Shown here piece by piece: positions 11,201-23,807 of a stretch of DNA of 64,000 bases (within the stretch, counting starts at the first letter, position 1; the number at the start of each line of letters is the position of its first letter). The DNA is from Cunninghamia lanceolata (Eukaryota; Streptophyta; Pinopsida; Cupressales; Cupressaceae), in the NCBI GenBank assembly GCA_027924645.1, contig BSBN01001753.1, positions 868,001 to 932,000 on the forward strand, written 5' to 3'. Both the position numbers and the translations under genes were made by a program. Below the pieces are notes generated by a model. The model was not told the DNA's origin. It did no database searches and saw nothing but the letters and a program-made list of their open reading frames with translations.

Positions 11201-12276
11201 TTGAGGTTCAAGCTAGTGCTTTAACTATTTTTTTGGGATGTTTTTTATTTGTGTTTTAAATAAATTCATGGAAGAATTTTTTGAAAAGAAGTGTTTTTTT
11301 GTGGAGTAATTGTTGTGTTTGTTTGTTGGGTTCACAAAAATGTAAACAAAAATAAGCACCACCTATACTAGTAAGATGTGTATTATTTTGATTACTAGTG
11401 TGTTAATGTACTTAAACTTATATAATTTATTGTTTAAATCATTAAAATTAGTAAAATAACAAATAAATTTTATCTACACTAAGTATAATTACACTAGAGC
11501 TAGGAATTGAAATGCTAAAAGGAAATTAAGAAAGGTTAAAAAACTCCTTTGTTTCATTGTTTGGTGAAGTCTAATGGCTAGAGGAATGACCAAGTGATGC
11601 TCATGGTATGTATAGAAGAATCTAGAAGGTTATAGACACTAAAGATCTAAAAATTGTGCTCCTAACCTGATAGAGACACTCTTGACCCTTGAGTCACACA
11701 AGTGATCCACATGGCTCATTGGAAACCTAGCTAGTGTCTTTCTATCCTAAGCCTCTACAACTTTTTGGAGTTGCCACCTAATTTTTTTCTTTCCCACAAT
11801 GCTTGTAGATTATAAATATGAATCTTTTGTGTTGAGATATCACTTGTTGAATCCTAGAGGGGAAAATGGTGATTTACAATTTGGAAATTGCTTTAGATAG
11901 TCCCCTAGATGGCATGCTCTAGGCTTTTTTTAGGGAATTGAGATTCAAATTTAAACTAGACACTAGTGCATGTATGTGCTAGTTTCCTTGAGTATAAAGT
12001 AGTTAAAACAATAGGGGATAGGTTGGTAATAGAAGAGTGGGTCTAAATTGACTTGCCTTGCACACCAGAAATGGGTTTTAGATCTAGAAATAGGCAAAAT
12101 GAGCACTAAACATGACTAGGGAAGGGAGACACCAAAATGAACATAAATGTAGAGTGAAAAGTGTGAAGTATGCAATTTTTGACTCCACACCTACATAAAT
12201 ATGGTATAATAAGATAAATTGATTACAAAAGATCAATCCCATAATGTAATATTAGAGCCTCCAATGTACCAACTAT
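11201..12276. other. AT-rich spacer, no gene seen
   Basis: No frame with recognisable domains on either strand. Possibly the decayed interior of the element whose polypurine tract lies just to the left. Confidence 0.4.
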
Positions 12277-12300
12277 GCTTTGACACCAATTGTAATGCGT
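12277..12300 (-). promoter_or_regulatory. Possible diverged primer-binding site and LTR edge
   Basis: CTTTGACACCAAT followed by TGTAATGCG resembles GCTCTGATACCAAT followed by TGTTGG, seen at the verified site at 42,150-42,170. It could mark a minus-strand 5' LTR starting at 12,291. I found no matching second LTR, so this is weak. Confidence 0.25.
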
Positions 12301-13489
12301 TATCATTTTAATTTACACCTTTTAGTGTGACACAAAATGGAACAAATGTGCAATAGAATGGATCTTCAAATCATAAGGGGAAGCTCCTTGTAAAACAAAA
12401 ACTAATCTACTATGAACAATATGCACTTACTATTCATAATCTTTATAGTGGTTTTCTAGGGTGGTTCATGTTCATGCTAAATAAATTTAAAACTGTGTCT
12501 TTTTCGATTCACTTAGGGAAAAAGACTAAGATGCTCTTCAACTCAAGAAAATGATTTTTATTTTTTTTGACTAAAAATAAATCCTATGACTACATGCTTG
12601 CATTGTTAAGCTAAAAACACACACTGAATAATGCAAGAACACAAGGATTGAATAAACTTAAATACATACAACAAATGTTATAAGCTAAGCATCACAATTG
12701 TATTCAGATCTTTAAGAGACCAACATAACACCTATTGCAATACAAAGATTTCAGTAATTGTTATGGTTCAACTCCTAAAAGAACAATAAAACATATTCAA
12801 CAAAACACTTCAATAGTAATTCAGAATCATAATAGGCATCCTAAATACTATCAAATGAATAACAAATTCTAGAATAACAATATTGCATCCAAAGTGAATT
12901 ATAATTTCAACAAGTTGGCATGGGAATTCCCATGAGAGAATTTAAGTGAAAAATAATACTTATTTATAATGTCTACAAAACTATTGCATGAAAATAAATA
13001 AAAAGCTAATTGTTACATCAACTCTAGCTATTGACTTGATTGCATGTAATGAAATCTTTATTACATAATCCTATCCACTAAAAATAAATAATGAACAACA
13101 AACTCTAGTTAAACTATCGATACAAATTATTACAAACTCCTGACACTTAGAACTCACATCTCTTGCATGGAGAGCAATCTAAAAATAATTGAATTTAGGC
13201 TAAAAATAGAGATTGTTAAAAATAACACAAAAGCTAAAAATAACATGGGATAAAATAGAGGTAGCTATAAATAGCATTGATTAAAAATAGAAAATCTCAA
13301 AATATGTTCTTCTCTTTGGAAATGGTGATGGCTAAAAATAGCATTTAACACAGGTTAAAAATAGACTTCTAGATAGGCATCTTTGGATAACTTTGATGAT
13401 TTTACAACTTTTCCTTTGATCATGGCTAACCCTTTAAAGACATCTAAAAAATATTGAAAATCCACATTGACGTTTTGAATCCCTTTGAT
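12301..13489. other. AT-rich spacer with a short GCTAAAAATAG-type repeat run
   Basis: No gene is seen. Between about 13,195 and 13,370 the motif GCTAAAAATAG / GTTAAAAATAR recurs roughly nine times at irregular spacing. Confidence 0.45.
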
Positions 13490-14670
13490 TCATGTGCACT
13501 TCTACTTTACATGCATACCAATACACTATAAACTAGACTTTGAACTTGCATTTTTATTTCCTTTGTATATGTGTGAACTTCATCACCAGGTGCACAATTG
13601 ATAACTAGATTTGAAAGTTGAGTTTGAAATTAAATTTTCTTTAGTGAGGTGTGCACCTACGTCCCAGACATGCACTTAAGAAAGGGAACTAATACTACAA
13701 TTTTGAAACATGATTTTCCCTTATTGAGGCGCACACTTGCTCCCTATGTGCACATCTTTGTATTAAATTCAAACTTTGCATTAATCCATCTTTGAAGAGG
13801 CATGCCCCTACTCCTCAAGTGTGCATCTATGTACTAAAATTTGAAATTTCAAAAGTGCATGATTTTTTCTTTAATAGGCACACCCCTTTTCAAGAAAGGT
13901 GAGTTTTGAATTTTGAAAAGAAATTCTCCATATTTACCATGCACTTTGCTTCCTTACACACACCTCATATTGGAGACTTTGCACACTTGGAAATTTTATG
14001 TATATAGAGGTGCAAGTTTATCCCCTTAGCACACACCTATATGAGGAATCTTCACACTTTGAAATTAGCCTTGAACAAGCACACCCTAGGACACCAAGTG
14101 TGTCTCCCTCTTTGACAAGCACACACTTGGAATAAGACGTTTGTATGTTGATTTTTGATATCAATCCTCTACTTTTGTTGGACACACGCCTATCTATACA
14201 CACACTCCTATGTCCTTGTTTAGGTGCATTTTGTTGCTTACGTTATGCAGTTAACAACCATCTTTGAAAAGATTTCCTACCTGTTAACAATTTTTCTTAT
14301 TAGGTGCATACTTTTGATCTACACACTTGCTTAACAATGCAATCTATTGTTTTGATTTTGAAAAAAAACCCTTTAATGAGGTGCATCCCTATCCCCCAGG
14401 CATGCACCTATGAACTGGATTTGCCACTTGAGCTTGAAATCAAAATTTCTCCCTTTTTGCCCTTACAAGGCAAGTGCACACTTGAACATGGGACTTATGA
14501 TTTGAAGATTGAAATCCCCATTTTCTTTATGAGATGCACACCTCCACTCCACACACACCCCTGTGCATGAAAATTTTGATCTTGAACTTGCTCTTATCAA
14601 GTGCATGCACCTCTCCATTGGATTTTTTGACTTTCTTTTACATAGGTGCGCCCTTGTCCTTATGCCTTGT
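13490..14670 (+). repeat. Diverged tandem array around GAGGTGCACACCT...TGTGCACCTATG
   Basis: Units of about 90-100 bp recur. Each has a GAGG(T/C)G(T/C)(G/A)CAC motif, a CT-rich link (CTACTCC, TTGCTCCC, CTATCCCCCA), a second GTGCACCTATG-like motif, and an AT-rich tail (TTTGAAATTTGAAA, TTTTCCTTTA). Good examples start near 13,655, 13,727, 13,798, 13,878, 14,370 and 14,530. The open frames across it, including one of 127 codons on the minus strand, shift with the units and are not coding. Confidence 0.6.
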
Positions 14671-17089
14671 GAAATTTCTTCAACAAAACTTCTTTTCCTC
14701 CACCATGATGAATGTCTTCGAGAACCTTGTTCCATGATCCTATGAACATTTAGAAAAGGACAATAAAGACATGACAACAAATTGACAAGTTTTGAAACAT
14801 GAATTGCACTTGAGAAAACAACAAACCCTATCTTAAAACTTGCCACAATATGAAAATTTCATATGGGTACAACATAACGCCCAATGTTCTCAACTAAAAA
14901 ACTTCCCTAAAATAAAACAACAATTTTTTAAAAAACTTAAATTGGTTCACAGTTTAATTACCTATATTATATAATTAATTTTAACTTGTCAATTTAAATT
15001 TTTTACAACATTCAAAATACCCATCAATTCAATAACAATATATTTGGATTCATCTCGGTCCAAGAACCTCGAGGAAGATTACAAGGAAGACCGGTCACTC
15101 AATTGGCTTCCAACAATAGGCTCCAGTTAAAAACACTCGGGGAAGAATTTGCAAATGATTAAGTTCTACTATAGCTCAAAACCACTACACAATTATGTCT
15201 AGCCTTCACAATCCCCCAAAAATAAGGGTATGATGAAAGAAATGATTTTAATTAGATCCACAACACTAAATAGTCTATGGAACCATTGATTGTTACAATT
15301 GTTTAGAGATTCATAGGCCAGGTGACATCCTTTATAAGGTTGCTCACACACTATCAAAATTTGAACCTAGCCCAAACTTGTTATAGAAATACTAAGAGTG
15401 TGAGATAGCCACAAATGTCACAATCTTGTAAATTTGATCCTCACCAATCCACAACTTGGATGACCCAATTGTGTGTTTTACCAATATAAAATATTATGTT
15501 GTGTGGTAAATTACATGGATTTAGATACATCGCCATCTACCCATGCTCAAAATTCTAGTTTTTCTATCATTTCCTCCTTAAATTGTGTAAATTCATCCAA
15601 GGTTAACAATCCAATCACAAGATGTAAGGACATGTGTTTGAAATCTATATGAGAATTCACCATGCAACATAATATTGTGTATAGTTAAAACACACAACTA
15701 GGTCATCAAGGTTGCAAGTTGGCAGGGGTTGACTCTCTAGGATTGTGGCACTTAGTCACAACTCACTCTCTTAGTGTTTCTGTAACAAATCTATGCAAAG
15801 TTTAAAATTTGATAGTGCGTGATATGATAAAGGAATGGGATTATAACCTTGTCATAATCAAAACATCTAGGATAATAAGAAAGTTTGCCAAAGTCAATGT
15901 AAAGTAACAATACATATTACTATCCTAACTCTCGACACCCCTACAATAAAATAGAATAGAATGTTTTTAACATCCACAAGACCAAGGACAACTTAAAAGA
16001 CAATAAAAATCTCAGTAACTGAAAATCACAGCCACAATAAAAGATTACTAAGGGACCACCAAAGTTTCACCTACTCAGTTTCTAAGGGCAGACCATGGTA
16101 CTACAAACATGGAATTTTAAAGCTTGTAGAAAAATCTTGATCTAACCGAATTCCAATCCACTATTGAGTATGTGGACTAGCATGATTGGGTCAACGCCAC
16201 ATGGTTTGACCCAACTCAAGGTCAAATGTTTACACGGTAGATTTTGACTCAAGTTCACGACTTCCAGGGGAATTAATAATATAATAGTGATTTGAAGGAC
16301 CCCGTGAGATCGATGGGTCGAGATGAAAACAAATGTTGTGATCTCACGTCCTCATCCCTAAGCCCCAATACAATTTTGGTCAAGGTAAATTGGCAACTAT
16401 CCTAACATGTGATTTGATTAGAAATTGACAGCCAAGCGAACTTCACCAAACTGAAGGAAGGAAAACCTAAAAAAGTTAATAAAGAGTTTGGAATTAAACG
16501 AATATTGTCATATGGGTTCCATCCTTTTGCTTGATAAAACAAAAAAAAGGTTTAACACTTTTTCAAGGAATCTAACATCCCAAGAATCTGAGAATGCACT
16601 ACGGAAAGTTCCATAGCTGACTAAATCTGAGATGAGATGATTACAGGATGAAGTAAAACGTCTCTCCCTTCTAGGACATATTTAGATTCAAGATGTAGTG
16701 ATCAGTTTTCATTTATCTTTGTGGAATAGTTCTCAATTCTACAGATCTTAATATAAGCAACGTATCAGACCTTTCTAATCATACACCATTTAACATATTC
16801 CCATATACTCTGACTATCAGTGTCTTTCCATTCCATTTTCATTACATAACTTTCCCATTTACTCTATACAAATAGACACTCTTTTTCGCTTAATCTACAG
16901 AGTTCCATCCTATCTCATGTTATTACAGTTATCAACCTTACCATCTTCATCTTATATAAAAATAAGTAAAAGCAACCAAGTTATAACTCCCTTCCATCCG
17001 TCTCGAATTCAGGATCAAGAAGCCAAATAAATGGTACAGATACCCACTAAAACATAGAGCATAATATAATTTTCTTATCATAGACTTCT
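14671..17089. other. Spacer, no gene seen
   Basis: AT-rich DNA with no recognisable coding, RNA or LTR signal on either strand. Confidence 0.45.
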
Positions 17090-18050
17090 TGTAGACACCT
17101 AAAATTGACCACTCACCGCTTCATCTACAATCAGAACCATCACTAAACCACTTTCTTCTACAATTAACTGAATAAACACATGTTTAGACATTTAATTGAT
17201 CAATCCCTCTTCGGACAAAGATTAGCGATTAAATAATATTTTATTATTAAATCATTATTCATGCACTATTCATCCTACCATCTCCTAGCATTGATTGAAT
17301 AAATTTAATCATTTATTCAATTAATCAATCCTTTTTCATAGTCCAACATTAAATAAATATTTATTTATCTAATATCTTTATTCCCATCCAAAAATTAAAT
17401 ACATATTTTCTATTTTGTGCACTTTTGATTAAGTTGATCAACATAATCACATGCTTGCACATTCCAAATCCTTCATTAACTCATTCAAACCCCTCACATC
17501 TTCCAACATGTACAAAGGCATGAGCTTTTGTACAAGACCACATAGGTCTCTTACAAAGGGATGTGCAAGTACCTTGCACATGCCTCTAAAAGGATCCTTT
17601 TGTCCCTTTTCAATCTCATCCATCCCCTTCTTCCAAGACCATCCTCCACCCTTGATTTCCTCGCAATCCAAGGACTCCTAGATTGTCCTCCAATCCTATC
17701 ATGTCATTTGGTAGTAATTTCTCATCAATCCAACCCTCTCAATAATTCTCAACCATTGATCTTCCAAATCAATCTTAACCCTCCATCCACCATCCCAAAA
17801 ATCTATAAATAGCGATCAACCCAAGCCATTTTCAAGTCTCCATGTTATACAAGGTTATGCTATCATTTTGAGGAGCAATCAACATACATCCAACATCAAG
17901 AACAAGGTTTGCACGTGTTTTTCATAATTTAGCTTCATATGTTTGTATGCATTCCTTATTAACTCAATCATGAGGTTGCATTAGTTAATGAACGAAATAG
18001 GTTAGTATCATGATTCTAACTTGTTTCCTTAAGTTCATTTTCTTATGTAC
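17090..18050 (+). repeat. Probable Ty3/gypsy-type LTR fragment with TATA box
   Basis: TGTAGACACCTAAAATTG at 17,090 matches the LTR start TGTAGACACC read on the minus strand at 46,029. AT-rich TTTAATTGATCAAT-like blocks follow, then a pyrimidine-rich leader. A TATA box, CTATAAATAG, lies at 17,803-17,812, about 710 bp in. The right edge is not defined; 18,050 is a guess. No polypurine tract lies to the left, so it is a solo or truncated LTR. Confidence 0.5.
17803..17812 (+). promoter_or_regulatory. TATA box of the probable LTR
   Basis: CTATAAATAG after a C-rich upstream stretch, at the position expected inside a plant LTR. Confidence 0.5.
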
Positions 18051-18052
18051 AC

Positions 18053-18163
18053 ACTTCTAAAAACCTACAGAAATTTGTTACAACTTAGACCACAGAGATC
18101 AACATAGACTTCTAAAAACCTACACAAATTTTGTTACAACTTAGAAAATAGAGATCGAATGAG
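18053..18163 (+). repeat. Two-copy 55-bp tandem duplication
   Basis: ACTTCTAAAAACCTACA starts at 18,053 and again at 18,108. Both copies continue into AATTT(T)GTTACAACTTAGA and an AGAGATC ending, with few differences. Confidence 0.85.
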
Positions 18164-21100
18164 TTCAATACTCATACTCTTATATAACACAAATTTCCAT
18201 GGTCTTGACCAACTCCAAACTGTCATTCTTCATGCCCATCCTTAAGAGCCAAGTGAGAATAATGCTCTCTTCCAAGCTACCTTTTGGATTCATCATGCTA
18301 TATAGTAGCCTCTCACCACTCACGAGCCAAGAGGGCTATTATTAAATATCATCCACTTCAACAGTTAAAGGTCAATTTTGGCTAATAAAAATAGGATAAT
18401 TATTTACCATTTATTGTTATGAATGAGGTGTAAAATTTCAATTAACTGTCTAATCATTGAAATGAATGATATTTAAGTAGAGTGAGCCAAGAGTTATCTA
18501 AGTGTCACAAAAACCAAAATAACATAATGAGTATCTGCAACTCACGAGTCCTTCTAGAACACACCAAGCAATCTCAATGATTAGGCTAAGGTAATATGCA
18601 ACACATTGGGTCTCTTTGAGATACTTATCATGGGGATGAGGAGTGACATTTTCCTTTAAATTACAATGAAGATAGTATTACCGATATTACATATATTTAT
18701 ATATACTTTAAGCCTTCTAAGTTGAAAATGGTGGTAAGGTTTGTTTCCACAAAATCCTTCTATGAATATAAGATGTCAAGATTTTAGTGGTTAGATCTTA
18801 CAAGTCTAAATCAATTAACATACCTCCCCATTATTACTGATTTAATAAACAAAATCACAAGCCTAGAGACTTGCATGATTGGGAAAAATAACTACTTGTA
18901 GAGTACAATGTTGTAACCAAACCATGGCACCCAACAAAAGTAGTATTAAATCAACACTTAAGTAAAACAATCACACATAGCACATCTTGGCTTTCACACA
19001 CAACAACAAATAACATACCATGATAATATATAGAAAGAAGGTAAATGGCCTCAAATTCTACTTGACTCTCACATGTTTTGTTGTAGTATCATTATAAATG
19101 CTCTAACCTAAGAAAATGGAGATTCTCTAGTATACTTCCGTGTGTGGATGTGGAAATCTAATTATGAGTTTTAGCATAGGAGATTACTCTCTAGATACAT
19201 AGTTAAAGTTGTGATAAGGACTAAGATGTTAGGTGATATTCCCATGCCTAAATGTGATTACACCATGCTCTGTGTGTAGATTTCTCTACGTGGGCGCATC
19301 TCCTTTTTTCTAGAATTCAACATGACTAAAATCCATCTAGTAATGTGTACCCTTCACAAAGGTCTCACCACAAATATTTAGGGACAACCATCCCTTTTAT
19401 TTCCCTAGATCCCTAGAAATTAAATTCCCTTGAATCCCTCTAATTTATCTTACTTTAGCCCCTTTCCTAAACCCTACAAATGTTGTGCCTCCCACATGGG
19501 AAGCTCACCTTCATAAATGAAAGGTTGGTGACACACTCCAACCCCATTCCTTTAGATTCAAGGTTGACTTTGATGTGAAGGCCTAGAGTAGCTTCACTAT
19601 TGATTGAGCCTCTCTACATCTCAAGGTAAGAAAACTTTAACTTCTTGAATGCACTCATAATTCAATGAAAAATTGAAACATAGAAACCAAGGTGAAGTCT
19701 TTTCAAGAGGAGTCACCTAAATCATGTGATTGAATTAAAGATGAGGGATGTATAAAAAGATCCATCAATGAAAGAGATATACAATTAAACCAAATTGACC
19801 AAAACACAATAAAAATTATTATAGGAGCATAAATTGAATGTTGAAGGTTTGAGGTTGGATGAACAAAAGGGGTTCATATTATCAACACAAGTTATAGCCA
19901 CAACATGGCTTAAATATCAAGTGGTACAATTTTTTATGAGTTTGGTCCATGATTTGTGTGTTTTAACATTTAGAGCATATTCTCATTTTCTTACTTGACT
20001 CTTGTTGACTAGTTTTGAACGCCAACTATGCATTGTAAACTTCTAGCCAAACAATGAAACCCTGCACACTAACTTGCCAATGACAACAACCCTTACGAGT
20101 AGTCTCATCCAAAGTGCACTTGAAATCAAAGATCTAATGCTTGATCCTTGCTATGAAGAATTACTATGCAAACATACAAACAAACTTGTAGATTAAAGCA
20201 TATGTGCAAATAACAAGAATGGAATAGTAAACACCATGATTACCCAATACTAAAGCTTCTTCATTAATATCACAAACATAAAAATTACAGATAAACATGG
20301 TCACCCTTGCCCAAAAGGTAAGGGAGAAATTGTAAATCACTCTTTTCCTCCTTGTTCTCCTAAATTTGCATATGGATTCAACTCTCACATCTATGTATTT
20401 GTATGCTCACATATGCATAGGAGGCTTGGTTTATAGACACAAGCACCTCCTATTATTTATTCAAAATCACACTGCTTCGTGCACAAGTAATTCTCATGCA
20501 CATGCTTTTTCTAAACATAAATAATGTATTGTTTTATGTGAAAGCAATCCTCTTTGCACACATGTATTTGCTAATTATAGCTTTTGACAATTATTAATTA
20601 CAATTACAAAGTCTAATGATAGATCATGTGTATGTGAATGGTTTGTTTCTAGCACCAACATCCTCCTAGCATAAATAATGTATTCCATCCTCATAATACT
20701 AGAAGAATAATCCAAATGCTAAACTCTAGAATGCATGACAACATCCTCTTGCTCTACTACCTCTATGCAAGAGCTCCATAGCACACTTTCCATTCTCACA
20801 TGGACCTTTTGATCTCATGTAGGTGCATCTTTGCTCAAAATCTAAATAAAAAAATATTGCAAATCAATATAGCATTGGAGAAACTCAAAACCAATTGCCA
20901 ACTTTGAAAATCATTATGCACCTCAAAATTATCAGCAACTAGTACAAACCCAAGAAATCCATCATATAACACTTTCAAATCTTCATATTAGTGAAACTAA
21001 AAACCTAGGTATCAAATCAATATGCAACTGTATCTATGATATATACACCATGTCACTAGAACACATGAGTAACTAGCCACTATAATAGCTAAGTATATAG

Positions 21101-21832
21101 GCACACATATTAAATACATAGAACAATCAATCTTTTGTAGATCCACAATAATAAATTAATTATGTGGGTTCTCAATACATACTAACTCTTGTGTTTTATA
21201 TCGCTTGCATGTGAACCATCTCTTGTGTGTCTAGTATGTGCTAACCCCACTCTTTTGCATGGAACGACATTTCAACATACTTCCGTACTTATATTTGCAT
21301 GAACTTCCAATTATGTGCTACAAAAGCAAGTCTAATAAGAAGAAAATAAACTAGTATGCAAGAAATTTAAACCACAATCGCTATCCAATGCCTATGTGCA
21401 CTTGCACACATACCCTAGAACACTCATGCATATACCACATACTCTTGAAATATCCTCCATCATATGCATATCTCAAAACTCAACTATCCTTAAAATAATT
21501 TAGTTAGTTATGTAACAATGTGGCTAGTTAGGAAGGTTGGGCTTAACTAGCATGTTAACACAATATACTCTTGTTAGTTTGATGAAACGATGGTAGCTCA
21601 GACCCACCACCTATTTCTCATTCCACTCGATTCTCTATTCATGTCCATTCCACATCCTACAGTCAACGTCTTCTAAAATATTAAGTTCCTAATATGTGGT
21701 TTCTAATGAGGGTTGTCATAGTTATTTTAATTCATCATCATTTAATTTTATCAATCCGAAGGTGTCTAGAGCGATCTGCGGTAAGGTTCACTTACGTGGA
21801 GGTTGGAGTATGGATCCAAATCCTGTTGGACT
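18164..21832. other. Spacer, no gene seen
   Basis: About 3.7 kb of AT-rich DNA rich in CACATG/GCATAT words. Frames of up to 74 codons lack domains or protein-like composition. Confidence 0.45.
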
Positions 21833-22006
21833 GAAAGGAGAATTACTAGAAGTCAAACTATTCTAGCTGCTAAAAGAAACACACATGCTGAAATTTAAAC
21901 TAGTCTATTTGCTTGAAGGAAACACACATGCTGAAATTCAAACTAATCTACTTGCTTGATTGAAACAATCGTGCTAGAATTGAAAGTATCTAAGCTATTT
22001 TGCAGG
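21833..22006 (+). repeat. 43-bp tandem repeat, about four copies
   Basis: GAAACACACATGCTGAAATT starts at 21,876 and again at 21,919. A diverged copy (GAAACAATCGTGCTAGAATT) starts at 21,962, exactly 43 bp apart each time. A further diverged copy precedes them from about 21,833. Confidence 0.8.
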
Positions 22007-23223
22007 AAGGAAACTACATTAACTACCAAAGCATTGGAAACTATCTTATCACACAACAAAAATGAAATACTAAGGTAAACAACTAGAATCAAATGCTTAA
22101 CCTTGTTTCCACAATAACAATTCAATAGAATAAATCAGGGCTATTTCACAAGGTAAAATATTTGAATGACAAAACTTTTTAGTATTTTTCAGAATTAAGG
22201 GACAATCTGCAGGTATTAGACACTTAAAACATTCACACATAGAAAACACATCAACTAGTTCTAACACACAGAAAATGATAACAAAAAGGGAAAAATAGAA
22301 AGATGTACTGAGAGAACTCCTTTGTTGGGGAAGTGGGCCCTAGTTTCCCAACAGGAAGGATCCTCTTGTGCTAAATCAACTTCAATATAACTTCTTCTTT
22401 ATGTTCATTGAATCTAAACCTAGATGGGCATGGATACATGATGAAAGCAGAAGAATTGTCTCCTTTAATGAAAAAAGTAATTTTAAACTAAAAATTGGGA
22501 CTAACTCTAAGAATCTACTAGGCTCCTACTTATATAATTGAGCCTTTATTTGATGAAATAATTACACTAGTCTTAGCTATAGTGAAACTTGGATTTAACC
22601 AGTTGCTTATTCAATTCTTCAGAAGTTCCTTTGATTTTGAAACTTCAAATCAGATTCCGAATCAAGCATGATTGGCGGAAGTCAAACAAGTTTTGGATGG
22701 TGCATGCATGAACTAGGGAGTCATTTTTAGTTATCGTAAACAAAAATGACTTTGAACTGGAGTTCTCGATTTGTCAGGGACTTAAATCACTGGAATAGAC
22801 AACTGGAATTGTTCATGAGTCTTCATCATTGGATTTCAAAGTGAGCCTTGGTTTTTCTTCAATAATCATCAACTCAAAGGGGAGGATGATTCTTTTGCAA
22901 TGCTATAGGAATCCGGTGCCATATGGAGTTTGGGTTCTTTACTAGGAAGGTAGCTCCGAAGGGGTTCATAGTCTTCTGGAAAGCTCCTTGCTATAATCCT
23001 CATGCAATCAACATATAACTTGGACAAGAAGTCAATATAACATGAATTTGAAAGAAGAATTCATAGTAATTGTCAAAAGATTTTATCTAAAAGAAATAAG
23101 GACTAAGCATGCAAATCCATTCATTCAAAAGATAATTATAATCATAATGTTATATATATATGCCATCAAAGTTTTTGGAAAGATATATGCAAAAATTAAT
23201 ATAGCCATAGATTTGCCTCATCA
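22007..23223 (-). repeat. Possible minus-strand LTR with TATA box and polypurine tract
   Basis: On the minus strand a TATA-like ATTATATAAGTAGG lies at about 22,526-22,539. The plus sequence CCTCATCA ends at 23,223. Beyond it CAACACGGGGGGA (minus, 23,224-23,236) could be a polypurine tract before an LTR starting TGATGAGGC. The left LTR edge is unknown. This would be the 3' LTR of the element that owned the decayed ORF at 23.8-25.5 kb. Confidence 0.4.
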
Positions 23224-23236
23224 TCCCCCCGTGTTG

Positions 23237-23807
23237 AATCCCAACCATGTCCTCATGTCGAAAGATGAACATCTTCATTTGTCACATTCTTCTCCTCCAG
23301 GATCTGATTGTAATCAAAGTCTTGTTTTGTAGTTGAAAAACTTTTGCCCTTTTGTTGCAAAACCATCATTATCTATGGCCATGGCATACCACTTTTTTTC
23401 TTTATGTTGCCTCATTGGTCCGCGAGCACTGATAAGTGGGGCATGCATCAACAAGAGTGGTGGCCAGAATCTCATCCCAACCCAATTCTAGTTCTTTTCC
23501 TGAATTAGAGCTACTAATTTTTCTGTCCATGCAAACATCTATATGATATTGAGTGGGGAGATTGGCTCCCGTCACTTGATGCAGTTAGACAAATCCTCAT
23601 AGTGAGAATATAGCTCTAAGTAGCTTCACTAGGGATAAAGTTGGCAACTTCTTGAAAGTTTGCAATACAAGAGTTCAAATTCTCCACATACTGGTCCTCT
23701 ATACCCTGCCTATAAACTTGACCTTTGAAGGCCTTGGTATACCATGTAGTTTTAGGGCATTCATGCCTCATCAACAGACCAATATTCCCAGATGTTGTAT
23801 TATATTC
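23237..23807 (-). other. Region between possible polypurine tract and decayed ORF
   Basis: No clear coding signal. Probably the 3' untranslated part of the same decayed element. Confidence 0.35.

Noticed and set aside
14463..14846. 127-codon minus-strand frame
   Set aside because: It crosses units of the GTGCAC array and its composition changes with each unit.
12277..14880. A complete small LTR element starting at the diverged primer site
   Set aside because: No matching second LTR or target duplication could be found by eye.
17447..17812. Overlapping frames on both strands just before the TATA box
   Set aside because: They sit in the pyrimidine-rich leader of a probable LTR and lack motifs.
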